Source: Rhodophyticola sp017644125 (lineage in GTDB: Bacteria; Pseudomonadota; Alphaproteobacteria; Rhodobacterales; Rhodobacteraceae). From it: a DNA stretch of 64,000 nucleotides. Within the stretch, counting starts at the first letter, position 1, and each line of letters starts with the position of its first letter. The translations under genes and the position numbers were made by a program. Shown here one piece after another: positions 1 through 11,538 of the stretch. The notes under the pieces were generated by a model, which was not told the origin of the DNA, did not search any database, and saw nothing but the letters and a program-made list of their open reading frames with translations. The stretch lies in NCBI RefSeq assembly GCF_042140125.1, contig NZ_CP159473.1. The stretch is one strand, 5' to 3'.

Positions 1-1
1 A

Positions 2-1249
2 ACTCCCGCCGAAACGCTGGAAGACTTCGTCGCCGCGCTGCAATCGCCGCGCCGGATCATCCTGCTGGTGCCGGCGGGGCAGCCGGTGGACGACCAGATC
101 GAAGCGCTGAAACCGCTGCTGGATGCCGGTGACCTGATCATCGACGGCGGCAATTCCGATTGGCGCGACACCAACCGCCGCGTGTCCGATGCCACGCCGA
201 TCCTGCATATGGGTCTGGGCGTGTCCGGTGGCGCCAAGGGTGCGCGCGAAGGCCCCTCGATGATGGCGGGCGGGCCGGATGCGGCCTATGCCATGGTGGC
301 CCCGGTTCTGGAGAGCATCGCCGCCGATTTCGACGGCGTACCCTGCGTGGCGCATCTGGGCCCCGGTGGAGCGGGCCATTACGTCAAGATGGTCCATAAC
401 GGCATCGAGTATGCCGATATGCAGATGATTGCCGAGATTTATGGCCTGCTGCGCGACGGCCTTGGCATGGCGGCCCATGACATGGCGCCGATTTTCGCGC
501 GCTGGAACGAGGGCGTTCTGCAATCCTACCTGATCGAGATCACGGCGAAGATCGCGGCGACGGCCGATCCCGATACGGGGCAGCCGATGCTGGATGTCAT
601 TGCGGATCGCGCCGGCCAGAAGGGCACCGGGCGCTGGACGGTGATGGATGCGCAGGAGCGTGGCGCGCCCCTTCCGGCGGTGGAGGCGGCGGTGACGGCG
701 CGGGTCCTGTCCTCCCGTTACGAGGATCGCGCCTCGGCGGAGGCGCTTTTCGGTGCCGGCCCCACATCGCTGCCCCGCGATGCCCTGACCGAGACGATGA
801 TGGAGGGCGCGCTGATCGCCGGCAAGGTGCTGGCCTACGCTCAGGGGTTCGAGCTTCTGGCTGCGGCAAGCGACGGGGAAGACTGGGCCATACCGCTGTC
901 GCGCGTGGCGGAGATCTGGCGCGCGGGCTGTATCATCCGCTCCACGATGCTGGACGATATGGCGTCCGCGCTGGCCGAAGCGTCCGATCGCGCACTGATC
1001 ATGGCGCCGCATTTCGCGGGGCTGCTTGCCCGGCATCATGGTGCGCTTCGCCAGACGGTCAGCCTTGCCACTGCGCATGGCATTGCGGTGCCGGCATTGT
1101 CGTCGGCGCTGAACTTCTTCGATATGATGCGCACCGCGCGGGGCACGGCGAACATGCTTCAGGCGCAGCGTGATTACTTTGGCCAGCATGGGTTTGAACG
1201 GCTTGACCGCTCGGATGAGAGCGGGCTGCACGGGCCCTGGGCCGGGTAG
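2..1249 (+). CDS. gnd: 6-phosphogluconate dehydrogenase (decarboxylating), 5'-truncated by window edge
   Basis: Oxidises 6-phosphogluconate to ribulose-5-phosphate plus CO2 with NADP+ in the oxidative pentose phosphate pathway (cytosol). The reading frame is open to the left edge, so the N-terminal Rossmann nucleotide-binding part is partly outside the window. Visible family signatures are IIDGGNSDWRDT, the substrate loop GVSGGAKGAREGPSMM, and the catalytic helix KMVHNGIEYADMQ with the Lys and His-Asn expected for 6PGDH. The C-terminus, ending in DYFGQHGFERLD, matches the family's C-terminal tail region. The family is about 470 residues; about 415 are present here. Upstream context is not visible. 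Confidence 0.95.
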   Translation, partial: TPAETLEDFVAALQSPRRIILLVPAGQPVDDQIEALKPLLDAGDLIIDGGNSDWRDTNRRVSDATPILHMGLGVSGGAKGAREGPSMMAGGPDAAYAMVAPVLESIAADFDGVPCVAHLGPGGAGHYVKMVHNGIEYADMQMIAEIYGLLRDGLGMAAHDMAPIFARWNEGVLQSYLIEITAKIAATADPDTGQPMLDVIADRAGQKGTGRWTVMDAQERGAPLPAVEAAVTARVLSSRYEDRASAEALFGAGPTSLPRDALTETMMEGALIAGKVLAYAQGFELLAAASDGEDWAIPLSRVAEIWRAGCIIRSTMLDDMASALAEASDRALIMAPHFAGLLARHHGALRQTVSLATAHGIAVPALSSALNFFDMMRTARGTANMLQAQRDYFGQHGFERLDRSDESGLHGPWAG

Positions 1250-1253
1250 CGCC

Positions 1254-1532
1254 CTACCGGATCAGCCCTTCCCGGCGAAACACCGCTTCGATCTTCTGGC
1301 GTTGTCCTGCCGAGTGCAGGCCGAACCTGTCGGGATCCTCATCAAGCAGGAAGAAGACCTGCACAATGCCGTTGCAAGACAGATCACGAACGTCCAGCCC
1401 CTCGCGCAACCACGGCAATCGCTGCTCGACGCTGAGCACCAGTTGTTCGGAGCATCGATCGGTCTGTGCCATCGCTGCGGGGGCTGCAACCGGGGTGGCA
1501 AGGAGGAGGGCGGCGAGACAGGCACGGATCAT
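1254..1532 (-). CDS. small secreted hypothetical protein (92 aa)
   Basis: I do not recognise a family. The product starts with a clear signal peptide (MIRACLAALLLATPVAAPAAMA, cleavage likely after AMA near residue 22), leaving a mature domain of about 70 residues. Two cysteines (near residues 27 and 53) could form one disulphide in the periplasm. It lies tail-to-tail with gnd, with 4 nt between the two stops. Its start is about 100 nt beyond the terminator of the next minus-strand gene, so it is probably transcribed separately. Start choice rests on the signal peptide. Confidence 0.6.
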   Translation of the reverse strand: MIRACLAALLLATPVAAPAAMAQTDRCSEQLVLSVEQRLPWLREGLDVRDLSCNGIVQVFFLLDEDPDRFGLHSAGQRQKIEAVFRREGLIR

Positions 1533-1634
1533 CGGGAGGTTCCTTTCCCACTGCTGGATGAGACAATCCTTATCTGGTTGCTGTGCCCGCCCAATTCAAA
1601 CCGGCACCGTCCGGTGCGGCCCTCGCAACAGAAA

Positions 1635-1658
1635 ATCCCGGGCCCTGAGGCCCGGGAT
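1635..1658 (-). terminator. intrinsic terminator of the triple-repeat secreted protein gene
   Basis: A perfect 10-bp GC-rich stem (1635–1644 with 1649–1658) has a 4-nt loop. Read on the minus strand it is followed by TTTTC. It lies about 20 nt past the stop of the 1681–2322 gene. Confidence 0.7.
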
Positions 1659-1680
1659 CTGATGGGACAGGTCTGTCACA

Positions 1681-2322
1681 TCACGAGTTGAAGATGCCGT
1701 CCAGGGTGGATCTGATCTCCTGTTCATCTTCCGAGGTAAAAGCCAGGTACAATTCAGCCGTTTCGGCTTCGGTCAGGGCGTCGATCTGGGCCTGCTCGAA
1801 GCCGCGCTGCATCAGGCGGTCCGCGACGACGCGTTCGATATTGTCATCTGTCGGAACTTCCCAGTCGATCTCGAATGTCGTCTGACCTTTGACGAGGTTC
1901 ATCGCGCTCAGCACACCCTCGACATCGGCATACTCTTCCGAGGTGGCCGTGGTGTAGATCAACGCGATTTCCCCGTCACTCAACGTGTTCACCAGCACCG
2001 GCATGTAGTCGTGCTCTTCGAGAACGCCCGCCACATGGCGCTCGACATCGGAAGTCCGCGTGACGAGAGCGTAGTCGGTCGGTTCGGTTTCTGGCAGATC
2101 CATTCCCCGCAGCGCACTGCGTACGGCCATCGAGTTCTCGGACGTGGCGGCGAGATAGATCTCGGTGATTTCGGCGGCCGTCATGGTTTCCACGGCGGCA
2201 GCGTCATATCCGTACTGGGTCAGCACATCGCGCACGAACTCGGTGGGGCCGTCCGCATCCTGAGCGACAGCGGGCAGTGCCAGTGCGATGGCGGTTGTCA
2301 GTGCCAGAAGAGAGCGTTTCAT
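1681..2322 (-). CDS. secreted protein made of three internal repeats (213 aa)
   Basis: Function unknown. A signal peptide (residues 1–21, cleavage after AVAQ) precedes an acidic mature protein made of three copies of a unit of roughly 50 residues, starting near residues 29, 92 and 158. Each copy has the pattern V…L…[GD]Y/F…LT/S..E…[IL]Y.A.TSE…[IV]…L..M/I. Examples are EIYLAATSE, LIYTTATSE and ELYLAFTSE. The mature part looks all-helical. On its minus-strand mRNA an AAAGGA ribosome site sits 7 nt before ATG. Monocistronic: a terminator follows, and the upstream gene is divergent. Secretion is well supported, function is not. Confidence 0.7.
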   Translation of the reverse strand: MKRSLLALTTAIALALPAVAQDADGPTEFVRDVLTQYGYDAAAVETMTAAEITEIYLAATSENSMAVRSALRGMDLPETEPTDYALVTRTSDVERHVAGVLEEHDYMPVLVNTLSDGEIALIYTTATSEEYADVEGVLSAMNLVKGQTTFEIDWEVPTDDNIERVVADRLMQRGFEQAQIDALTEAETAELYLAFTSEDEQEIRSTLDGIFNS

Positions 2323-2637
2323 GGTTGAAATCCTTTCTTTTCACGTGATCGTTGCGATCCGGCACATCGACGTCTTCGCCCCGCCTATGGTTCCCGAAAA
2401 TTTTGCATATGTTCCAAAATTTGTCGGTAAAGCTTTGCCTTATAAGGGAAAATTATCAGACATTTGGGGGACCGGAATCTCTTCTGGGCTGATGCACCCG
2501 CGCCAAAAACGTGCGCATCAGCGCTCCGGTCTCCGGGTTTTGTGTTGCGCAGGGCCGCCTTTCTCCTTGTCTCGACGCGTCGGATTATGACAAGCCTTTC
2601 ATAATCGTTTCATTCTCAACCAAGTCGATTGTGATCC
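2323..2637. other. divergent intergenic region, AT-rich, no gene
   Basis: About 315 nt between the divergent repeat-protein gene and the acetyltransferase gene. It is much richer in A+T than its surroundings. It holds an inverted repeat (2398–2422) and a TATAAG hexamer (2441–2446) that could be a -10 for rightward transcription, but no convincing -35 accompanies it. I see no coding sequence. Confidence 0.5.
2398..2422. repeat. 8-bp inverted repeat, operator-like
   Basis: AAATTTTG (2398–2405) and CAAAATTT (2415–2422) form perfect 8-bp arms 9 nt apart, in the shared control region of two divergent genes. Symmetry and position fit a dimeric repressor site. No regulator gene is adjacent, so the role is inferred. 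Confidence 0.35.
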
Positions 2638-3288
2638 ATGCCTTTTCCCAGCCCTGACACGGCCCTCCCGGTCCGCTTGCCCGATGGCACCGCCTTACCC
2701 TTCAACGTGTTTCTCTCCGCCGTCATAAAGCATCCGAGAGTCGAGATCGGAGACTATACCTATTACAGCGATTTCGACCCGCCGAGGGATGCGCTCGGCT
2801 GGCTTTCCCGCATCGCGCCTTACCTCATGCCCCATTCCTCCGAGCGTCTGGTCATCGGCAAGTTCGGCCAGTTCGCCCAAGGGACGCGCTTCGTGACCGC
2901 CTCTGCCAATCACAGGATGGACGGGATCTCGACCTATCCTTTCTCCATCTTCGATCCGGCGCGCATTCTGGGATATCCGAAAAGCCTGCCGCAGGGGCGG
3001 GACACGGTGATCGGCCATGACGTGTGGATCGGGATGAACAGCATCGTCCTGCCGGGCACGCAGATCGGCAATGGCGTGATCGTGAGCGCGGGCTCGGTCG
3101 TTTCGGGCAGCATACCGGATTACGCCGTCATTGCCGGCAATCGGGCGGAGGTGGTGCGGATGCGGTTCTCCCAGGACCAGATTGCGCGGCTCAACGCCAT
3201 CGCATGGTGGGATTGGCCGATCGACAAGATCCTGGAAAACGAGGCGGCGATCACGGGTGGCGATATCGAGGCGCTTGCGCGCGCGTAG
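2638..3288 (+). CDS. hexapeptide-repeat acetyltransferase (CatB/Vat-like, 216 aa)
   Basis: Predicted acetyl-CoA-dependent O-acetyltransferase of the left-handed beta-helix xenobiotic acetyltransferase group (CatB, Vat). Imperfect hexapeptide repeats run through residues 70–165, for example VIGHDVWIGMNSIVLPGTQIGNG. They are interrupted by the loop ASANHRMD, whose His is the expected catalytic base of XAT enzymes. The C-terminal stretch WWDWPIDKI is also typical of the family. Length agrees with the roughly 210-residue family. The true acceptor cannot be read from sequence; chromosomal XATs often act on cell-surface or unknown substrates, so a drug-resistance role should not be assumed. It ends 81 nt before tRNA-Trp. 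Confidence 0.85.
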   Translation: MPFPSPDTALPVRLPDGTALPFNVFLSAVIKHPRVEIGDYTYYSDFDPPRDALGWLSRIAPYLMPHSSERLVIGKFGQFAQGTRFVTASANHRMDGISTYPFSIFDPARILGYPKSLPQGRDTVIGHDVWIGMNSIVLPGTQIGNGVIVSAGSVVSGSIPDYAVIAGNRAEVVRMRFSQDQIARLNAIAWWDWPIDKILENEAAITGGDIEALARA

Positions 3289-3328
3289 CCGGACCCGGGC
3301 GGCCTCCCCCGGCGGCCTCCATTGTCGC

Positions 3329-3357
3329 TTGCAATGGTATGGCCCTGCGGCTAAACG
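3329..3357 (+). promoter_or_regulatory. candidate promoter of tRNA-Trp
   Basis: TTGCAA (3329–3334), a 17-nt spacer and TAAACG (3352–3357) put the start site a few nucleotides before the tRNA 5' end. The -10 match is moderate. Confidence 0.35.
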
Positions 3358-3369
3358 AGGCTCCGGTCG

Positions 3370-3445
3370 AGGGGTGTAGCTCAGTTGGTAGAGCATCGGA
3401 TTCCAAATCCGACGGTCGGGGGTTCGAGTCCCTCCGCCCCTGCCA
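3370..3445 (+). tRNA. tRNA-Trp (anticodon CCA)
   Basis: A 76-nt cloverleaf. The 7-bp acceptor stem (3370–3376 with 3435–3441, one G·U) is followed by discriminator G and an encoded CCA. The anticodon loop TTCCAAA reads CCA, giving Trp. The T arm GGTTCGAGTCC is canonical. Its place just upstream of secE–nusG is the usual one in alphaproteobacteria. Confidence 0.97.
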
Positions 3446-3562
3446 GACCGGACCGGCGATATCGTCCGGTCCGCTTGCCGCGGCTCCATGATATGGCCCG
3501 GAAGGGTGGGGCAGCGCGCGGAACCGCGATCATCCGCGACCATTCGTTTCACGCCCGCACGC

Positions 3563-3591
3563 TTGCGCAGCCTGCATCCGGTGCGTATATG
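3563..3591 (+). promoter_or_regulatory. candidate promoter of secE
   Basis: TTGCGC (3563–3568), a 17-nt spacer and TATATG (3586–3591) predict a start near 3598, about 29 nt before the secE ATG. It lies downstream of tRNA-Trp, so secE could be expressed independently of the tRNA. Confidence 0.4.
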
Positions 3592-3626
3592 CCCCGCAAC
3601 ACCCGCGAAGGATCGGACGTATATCC

Positions 3627-3824
3627 ATGGCCATGACCAACCCGTTTCAGTTTCTGCAACAGACCCGCGCCGAGGTTGCCAAGGTCGTCTGGCCCGGCCG
3701 GCGGGAGGTGCTTCTGACCACCGTGATGGTGTTCGTGATGGCTGTTCTGGCAGCAATCTTTTTCGGCCTCGTCGATTGGCTGATCCGCCAGGGCCTGGAG
3801 TTGATCCTGACCGCGTTCGGCTGA
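3627..3824 (+). CDS. secE: preprotein translocase subunit SecE
   Basis: Essential small subunit that clamps SecY in the SecYEG translocon of the inner membrane. At 65 residues it is the short single-TM form. It has an amphipathic cytosolic helix (residues 6–28) with the conserved EVAKVVWPGRREVL motif, then one transmembrane segment (about 30–55). The second ATG (Met3) is another possible start. It lies between tRNA-Trp and nusG, as in related genomes. Confidence 0.95.
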   Translation: MAMTNPFQFLQQTRAEVAKVVWPGRREVLLTTVMVFVMAVLAAIFFGLVDWLIRQGLELILTAFG

Positions 3825-4024
3825 ACACGGCCAAGGGGCAGAAAACCGGGCCCGGCCCCTTGATTTTCCGGGGCTTGGGCGGTAGGTGACAGCTCACTTC
3901 CCCAGTATGGCGTGCGTCGATTCGTGATGTGCGCTGTTTTTTGTTCGGGGAACACGGCGCAAGCCTTTGAGATGACTTGAAATTACCGGCAGCAAGACAT
4001 GCCGGGGCGAGGAACGGGCGAGAC

Positions 4025-4558
4025 ATGGCGAAACGGTGGTATTCGGTCAGCGTGCTGTCGAATTTCGAAAAGCGCATTGCCGAGCAGATCAGAACCGCCG
4101 TGGCGGAGAAGGGCCTCGAGGATGAAATCGAGGAAGTTCTGGTCCCGGAAGAGGACGTGATCGAGGTGCGGCGTGGCAAGAAGGTGACCGTGCCGCGCCG
4201 GTTCATGCCCGGCTATGTTCTGGTGCGGATGGAACTGACCGACAGCGCCTATCATGCGATCAACTCGATCCCGCGGGTCACCGGGTTTCTGGGCCCCCAA
4301 GGCCGTCCGATGCCGATGCGCGATGACGAAGTGAACGCGATTCTGAACCGCGTCGAAGAGGGCGAGGCCGCACCGCGGTCCACCATCACCTTCGAGATCG
4401 GGGAGAAGGTCAAGGTCAATGACGGTCCGTTCGAGGATTTCGACGGCATGGTCGAGGAAGTGGATGACGACAACCAGCGCCTGAAGGTGACGGTGTCGAT
4501 CTTTGGCCGGGCGACGCCGGTCGAACTCGAATACACGCAGGTCTCGAAACAGATCTGA
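4025..4558 (+). CDS. nusG: transcription termination/antitermination factor NusG
   Basis: Binds RNA polymerase and links it to Rho or the ribosome. The N-terminal NGN domain (residues 1–110) opens with AKRWYSVSVLSNFEKRIAEQ and contains PRRFMPGYVLVRM and the NSIPRVTGFLG segment. The C-terminal KOW domain (from about 122) has VNDGPFEDFDGMVEEVD. The frame is open further upstream, but the start at 4025 gives the family N-terminus and the standard length of 177 aa. A 200-nt gap separates it from secE. Confidence 0.95.
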   Translation: MAKRWYSVSVLSNFEKRIAEQIRTAVAEKGLEDEIEEVLVPEEDVIEVRRGKKVTVPRRFMPGYVLVRMELTDSAYHAINSIPRVTGFLGPQGRPMPMRDDEVNAILNRVEEGEAAPRSTITFEIGEKVKVNDGPFEDFDGMVEEVDDDNQRLKVTVSIFGRATPVELEYTQVSKQI

Positions 4559-4696
4559 CGTGAAGCGGCCGACGTCTTTCCGAGAGGGAGCCGCGGCGAT
4601 GTGGGAGGTGCGGCGCGCGCGCGTGTCCGGCCGGACCACAACAACGAAGAACCCGATGGGCGCGCCCGGAGGGTGTTGAAATGAAGGAGAGGCCAT

Positions 4697-5149
4697 ATGG
4701 CCAAGAAACTCGCTGGAACGATGAAGCTCCAGATCCCGGCCGGTCAGGCCAACCCGAGCCCGCCGGTCGGTCCGGCTCTGGGTCAGCGCGGGATCAACAT
4801 CATGGAGTTCTGCAAGGCGTTCAACGCCAAGACCCAGGATATGGAACAGGGCAGCCCGTGCCCGACCATCATCACCTACTATCAGGACAAGTCCTTCGCG
4901 ATGGAAATCAAGACGCCGCCTGCGTCTTATTACCTGAAAAAGGCCGCCGGCCTGAAACCCGTGGGCAAGCGCAACCGCCCGCGCGGCGCGGAGACCCCCG
5001 GTCGCGAGACCGTGGCCACGGTCACCGTGGCGCAGGTGCGCGAGATCGCCGAAGCGAAGATGAAAGACCTCAGCGCCAATGACGTCGAGGCCGCCATGAA
5101 GATCATCGTTGGCTCTGCCAATTCGATGGGCATCGAGGTAAAGGGATAA
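4697..5149 (+). CDS. rplK: 50S ribosomal protein L11
   Basis: Binds the GTPase-associated centre of 23S rRNA and supports factor function and RelA activation. The N-terminal PAGQANPSPPVGPALGQRG motif and the C-terminal rRNA-binding domain (residues 70–149) are intact. It is 150 residues, slightly longer than the usual 141–143 because of an Arg/Gly/Pro insertion near residues 95–105 (KRNRPRGAETPGRE). A strong AAGGAGAGG ribosome site precedes ATG. rplA starts 3 nt after the stop, so translation is probably coupled. Confidence 0.97.
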   Translation: MAKKLAGTMKLQIPAGQANPSPPVGPALGQRGINIMEFCKAFNAKTQDMEQGSPCPTIITYYQDKSFAMEIKTPPASYYLKKAAGLKPVGKRNRPRGAETPGRETVATVTVAQVREIAEAKMKDLSANDVEAAMKIIVGSANSMGIEVKG

Positions 5150-5152
5150 CTC

Positions 5153-5851
5153 ATGGGCAAGATTGGAAAGCGCGCCAAAGCCGCCCGTGCGGCCTTTGCC
5201 GGAAAAGAGAACCTGACGGTCGAAGAAGCGGTCGACCTGATCAAGTCCCATGCGAACGCGAAATTCGACGAATCCGTCGAGATCGCGATGAACCTGGGTG
5301 TTGATCCGCGCCACGCGGACCAGATGGTGCGCGGTACGGTGACCCTGCCGAACGGCACCGGCAAGACCGTGCGTGTCGCCGTGTTCGCACGCGGCCCGAA
5401 GGCGGAAGAGGCGCAGGCCGCCGGAGCCGACATCGTCGGCGCGGAGGATCTGATGGAAACCGTGCAGGCTGGCACGATCGAGTTTGATCGCTGCATCGCC
5501 ACGCCGGACATGATGCCCATTGTGGGCCGTCTGGGCAAGGTGCTTGGCCCCCGGAACCTGATGCCGAACCCGAAGATCGGCACGGTGACCATGGACGTCA
5601 AGGAGGCCGTGGAGGCCGCCAAAGGCGGTCAGGTTCAGTTCAAGGCCGAGAAAGCGGGCGTCGTGCATGCGGGCGTCGGCAAGGCGAGCTTCGATGCCGA
5701 CAAGCTGGCGGCCAATATCCGCGCTTTCGTGGATGCGGTGAGCAAGGCCAAACCTGCGGGGGCCAAGGGCTCCTACATGCAGAAAGTGTCGCTCAGCTCC
5801 ACCATGGGGCCGGGCGTTTCGGTGAGCGTGGATAGCGCGACCGGCAACTGA
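5153..5851 (+). CDS. rplA: 50S ribosomal protein L1
   Basis: Forms the L1 stalk at the E site and in many bacteria represses its own rplK–rplA mRNA. At 232 residues it is normal length. Conserved landmarks include GKIGKRAKAARAAF at the N-terminus, the LGVDPRHADQMVRGTVTLPNGTG loop, and GRLGKVLGPRNLMPNPKIGT. It starts 3 nt after rplK. A 236-nt leader follows before rplJ. Confidence 0.97.
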   Translation: MGKIGKRAKAARAAFAGKENLTVEEAVDLIKSHANAKFDESVEIAMNLGVDPRHADQMVRGTVTLPNGTGKTVRVAVFARGPKAEEAQAAGADIVGAEDLMETVQAGTIEFDRCIATPDMMPIVGRLGKVLGPRNLMPNPKIGTVTMDVKEAVEAAKGGQVQFKAEKAGVVHAGVGKASFDADKLAANIRAFVDAVSKAKPAGAKGSYMQKVSLSSTMGPGVSVSVDSATGN

Positions 5852-6087
5852 GAGATTTGCCCGGTTCGCCGGGCGAATGGCGGGGCCGCAAGAACCGGCC
5901 CCGGTCTGTCCGAGACGGAGGGTGTGGCATCCGCCACATAATTCCTTCCCGAGATGGGACGCGAGAGACGATTTCCGGGGGTCGACCTCGGGCGATCTGG
6001 TCTCGGGACCCTGACTTGGACCCGAAGTGGCGGGGCAACCCGTCAAACATGAGCCGGGAGGGAGACCTCCCAATTTGGAGTGAAACT
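5852..6087 (+). promoter_or_regulatory. rplJ leader region
   Basis: A 236-nt spacer between rplA and rplJ with several GC-rich self-complementary stretches, including GCCCGG-TTC-GCCGGGC just after the rplA stop. In Escherichia coli the equivalent rplJ leader is bound by L10(L12)4 for translational autoregulation. The same role here is inferred from position only. No coding sequence is convincing in it. Confidence 0.3.
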
Positions 6088-6606
6088 GTGGATAGAGCCC
6101 AGAAAGAGAAAGTGGTCGAGGAACTCGGCCAGATCTTTGAAAGCTCTGGCGTCGTCGTGGTCTCGCACTACGAAGGCCTCACCGTTGCTCAGATGCAGGA
6201 CCTGCGCGCGCAAATGCGTGAAGCGGGTGGGTCCGTACGTGTCGCCAAGAACAGGCTCGCCAAGATCGCCCTTGAAGGAACGCCTGCCGCTGGCATCGCT
6301 GACCTGATGACGGGGATGACAGTTCTGTCCTATTCCGAGGATCCTGTGGCTGCGGCCAAGGTCGCGGATGCCTATGCCAAAACGAATGACAAGTTTGTCA
6401 TTCTCGGCGGCTCGATGGGGGAGAATCTGTTGGATGCCGACGGTGTGAAGGCCGTTGCGAAAATGCCGTCGCGGGAGGAGCTTATCGCTTCGATCGTGGG
6501 CTGCATCGCCGCACCTGCCTCGAACATCGCCGGGGCCATTGGCGCACCTGCTTCGAATATCGCGAGCATCCTGTCTTCGATCGAAGAGAAGGCAGAAGCC
6601 GCGTAA
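6088..6606 (+). CDS. rplJ: 50S ribosomal protein L10
   Basis: Anchors L7/L12 dimers to the ribosomal stalk base. I place the start at GTG 6088 (protein MDRAQKEKVVEELGQIF), with GGAG 7 nt upstream, giving the family length of 172 aa. The open frame reaches 5857, but the extra N-terminal residues do not resemble L10. The globular domain covers about residues 1–130 (KNRLAKIAL, then EDPVAAAKV). The C-terminal helix that binds L12 carries ASNIAGAIGAPASNIA, an internal near-duplication. Confidence 0.95.
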   Translation: MDRAQKEKVVEELGQIFESSGVVVVSHYEGLTVAQMQDLRAQMREAGGSVRVAKNRLAKIALEGTPAAGIADLMTGMTVLSYSEDPVAAAKVADAYAKTNDKFVILGGSMGENLLDADGVKAVAKMPSREELIASIVGCIAAPASNIAGAIGAPASNIASILSSIEEKAEAA

Positions 6607-6681
6607 AGCAACTTTGAGACCTGTCGTAGGGCCTTGCCCTTGCGATGTTGGAACACAAACCTACATACGGAAACCGTACAA

Positions 6682-7062
6682 ATGGCTGATCTGAAAAAAC
6701 TGGCTGAAGAGATCGTGGGTCTGACCCTTCTCGAAGCACAAGAACTGAAAACCATCCTGAAAGACGAATACGGCATTGAGCCCGCAGCCGGTGGCGCGGT
6801 CATGATGGCCGGGCCCGCTGGCGACGCCGGTGGCGCGGCTGCTGAAGAGCAGACCGAATTCGACGTAATCCTGAAGGCCGCTGGCGCCTCCAAGATCAAC
6901 GTGATCAAGGAAGTCCGCGCCATCACCGGCCTGGGCCTGAAAGAAGCCAAAGAGCTGGTCGAAGCCGGTGGCAAGGCCGTCAAGGAAGGCGTTGGCAAAG
7001 ACGAAGCAGAAGAGATCAAGGGCAAGCTGGAAGCAGCCGGCGCCGAGGTCGAACTGAAGTAA
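6682..7062 (+). CDS. rplL: 50S ribosomal protein L7/L12
   Basis: Stalk protein that recruits and activates translational GTPases. 126 residues: an N-terminal dimerisation helix (ADLKKLAEEIVGLTLLEAQELK), a Gly/Ala-rich flexible hinge (about 38–58), and a C-terminal factor-binding domain with KINVIKEVRAITGLGLKEAKELVE. ATG 6682 is chosen because it gives the invariant MADL start; an upstream in-frame extension is not conserved in style. It is 75 nt from rplJ. Confidence 0.97.
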   Translation: MADLKKLAEEIVGLTLLEAQELKTILKDEYGIEPAAGGAVMMAGPAGDAGGAAAEEQTEFDVILKAAGASKINVIKEVRAITGLGLKEAKELVEAGGKAVKEGVGKDEAEEIKGKLEAAGAEVELK

Positions 7063-7097
7063 TCCGCGCCCGCCTGCGGGCGGGAGGCGCTGATATT

Positions 7098-7129
7098 GGC
7101 TGGATCCGGGGCAAATCCCGGGTCCAGCC
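7098..7129 (+). promoter_or_regulatory. strong hairpin in the rplL–rpoB spacer
   Basis: A 13-bp stem with one G·U pair (7098–7110 with 7117–7129) and a 6-nt loop. No T-run follows, so it is not a simple terminator. In E. coli the rplL–rpoB spacer holds an attenuator and an RNase III processing site; a similar role is possible. A second 7-bp hairpin lies at 7148–7164. Confidence 0.4.
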
Positions 7130-7316
7130 GAACCTGTCTTAGCGAGGGCCCGTTCGAAACGGGCGGGTCTTCCCTAAGGCGCGGTTCGATGGATCGGGAG
7201 CTTGCCGGTGGGACGGTGGGCATGAATTGGTCCGAACCCACTTGTTTCAATGTGTGGCCATGTCGGTGCCCCGACGACATGTGCGGCGCGAGGAAACCAA
7301 AAAGGTGTTTGAGAGC

Positions 7317-11454
<4,138 letters not shown>

Positions 11455-11484
11455 AGATGCGCGCAAGCGCGTGGCCTACCCGCA

Positions 11485-11506
11485 GGGTGCGTGATGTCAC
11501 GCACCC
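11485..11506. repeat. REP-like palindrome in the rpoB–rpoC spacer
   Basis: Perfect 10-bp arms (11485–11494 and 11497–11506) around a 2-nt centre, core GGGTGCGTGA. Its form resembles short extragenic palindromes found in many copies in proteobacterial genomes; copy number cannot be judged from one window. Confidence 0.45.
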
Positions 11507-11538
11507 CTCCCCGCACCCTCTGATCGTGAGGAAATAGA

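Noticed and set aside
2638..3288. Chloramphenicol resistance gene catB
   Set aside because: The fold and His match the xenobiotic acetyltransferase group, but chromosomal members are mostly not resistance genes and nothing nearby suggests a resistance element.
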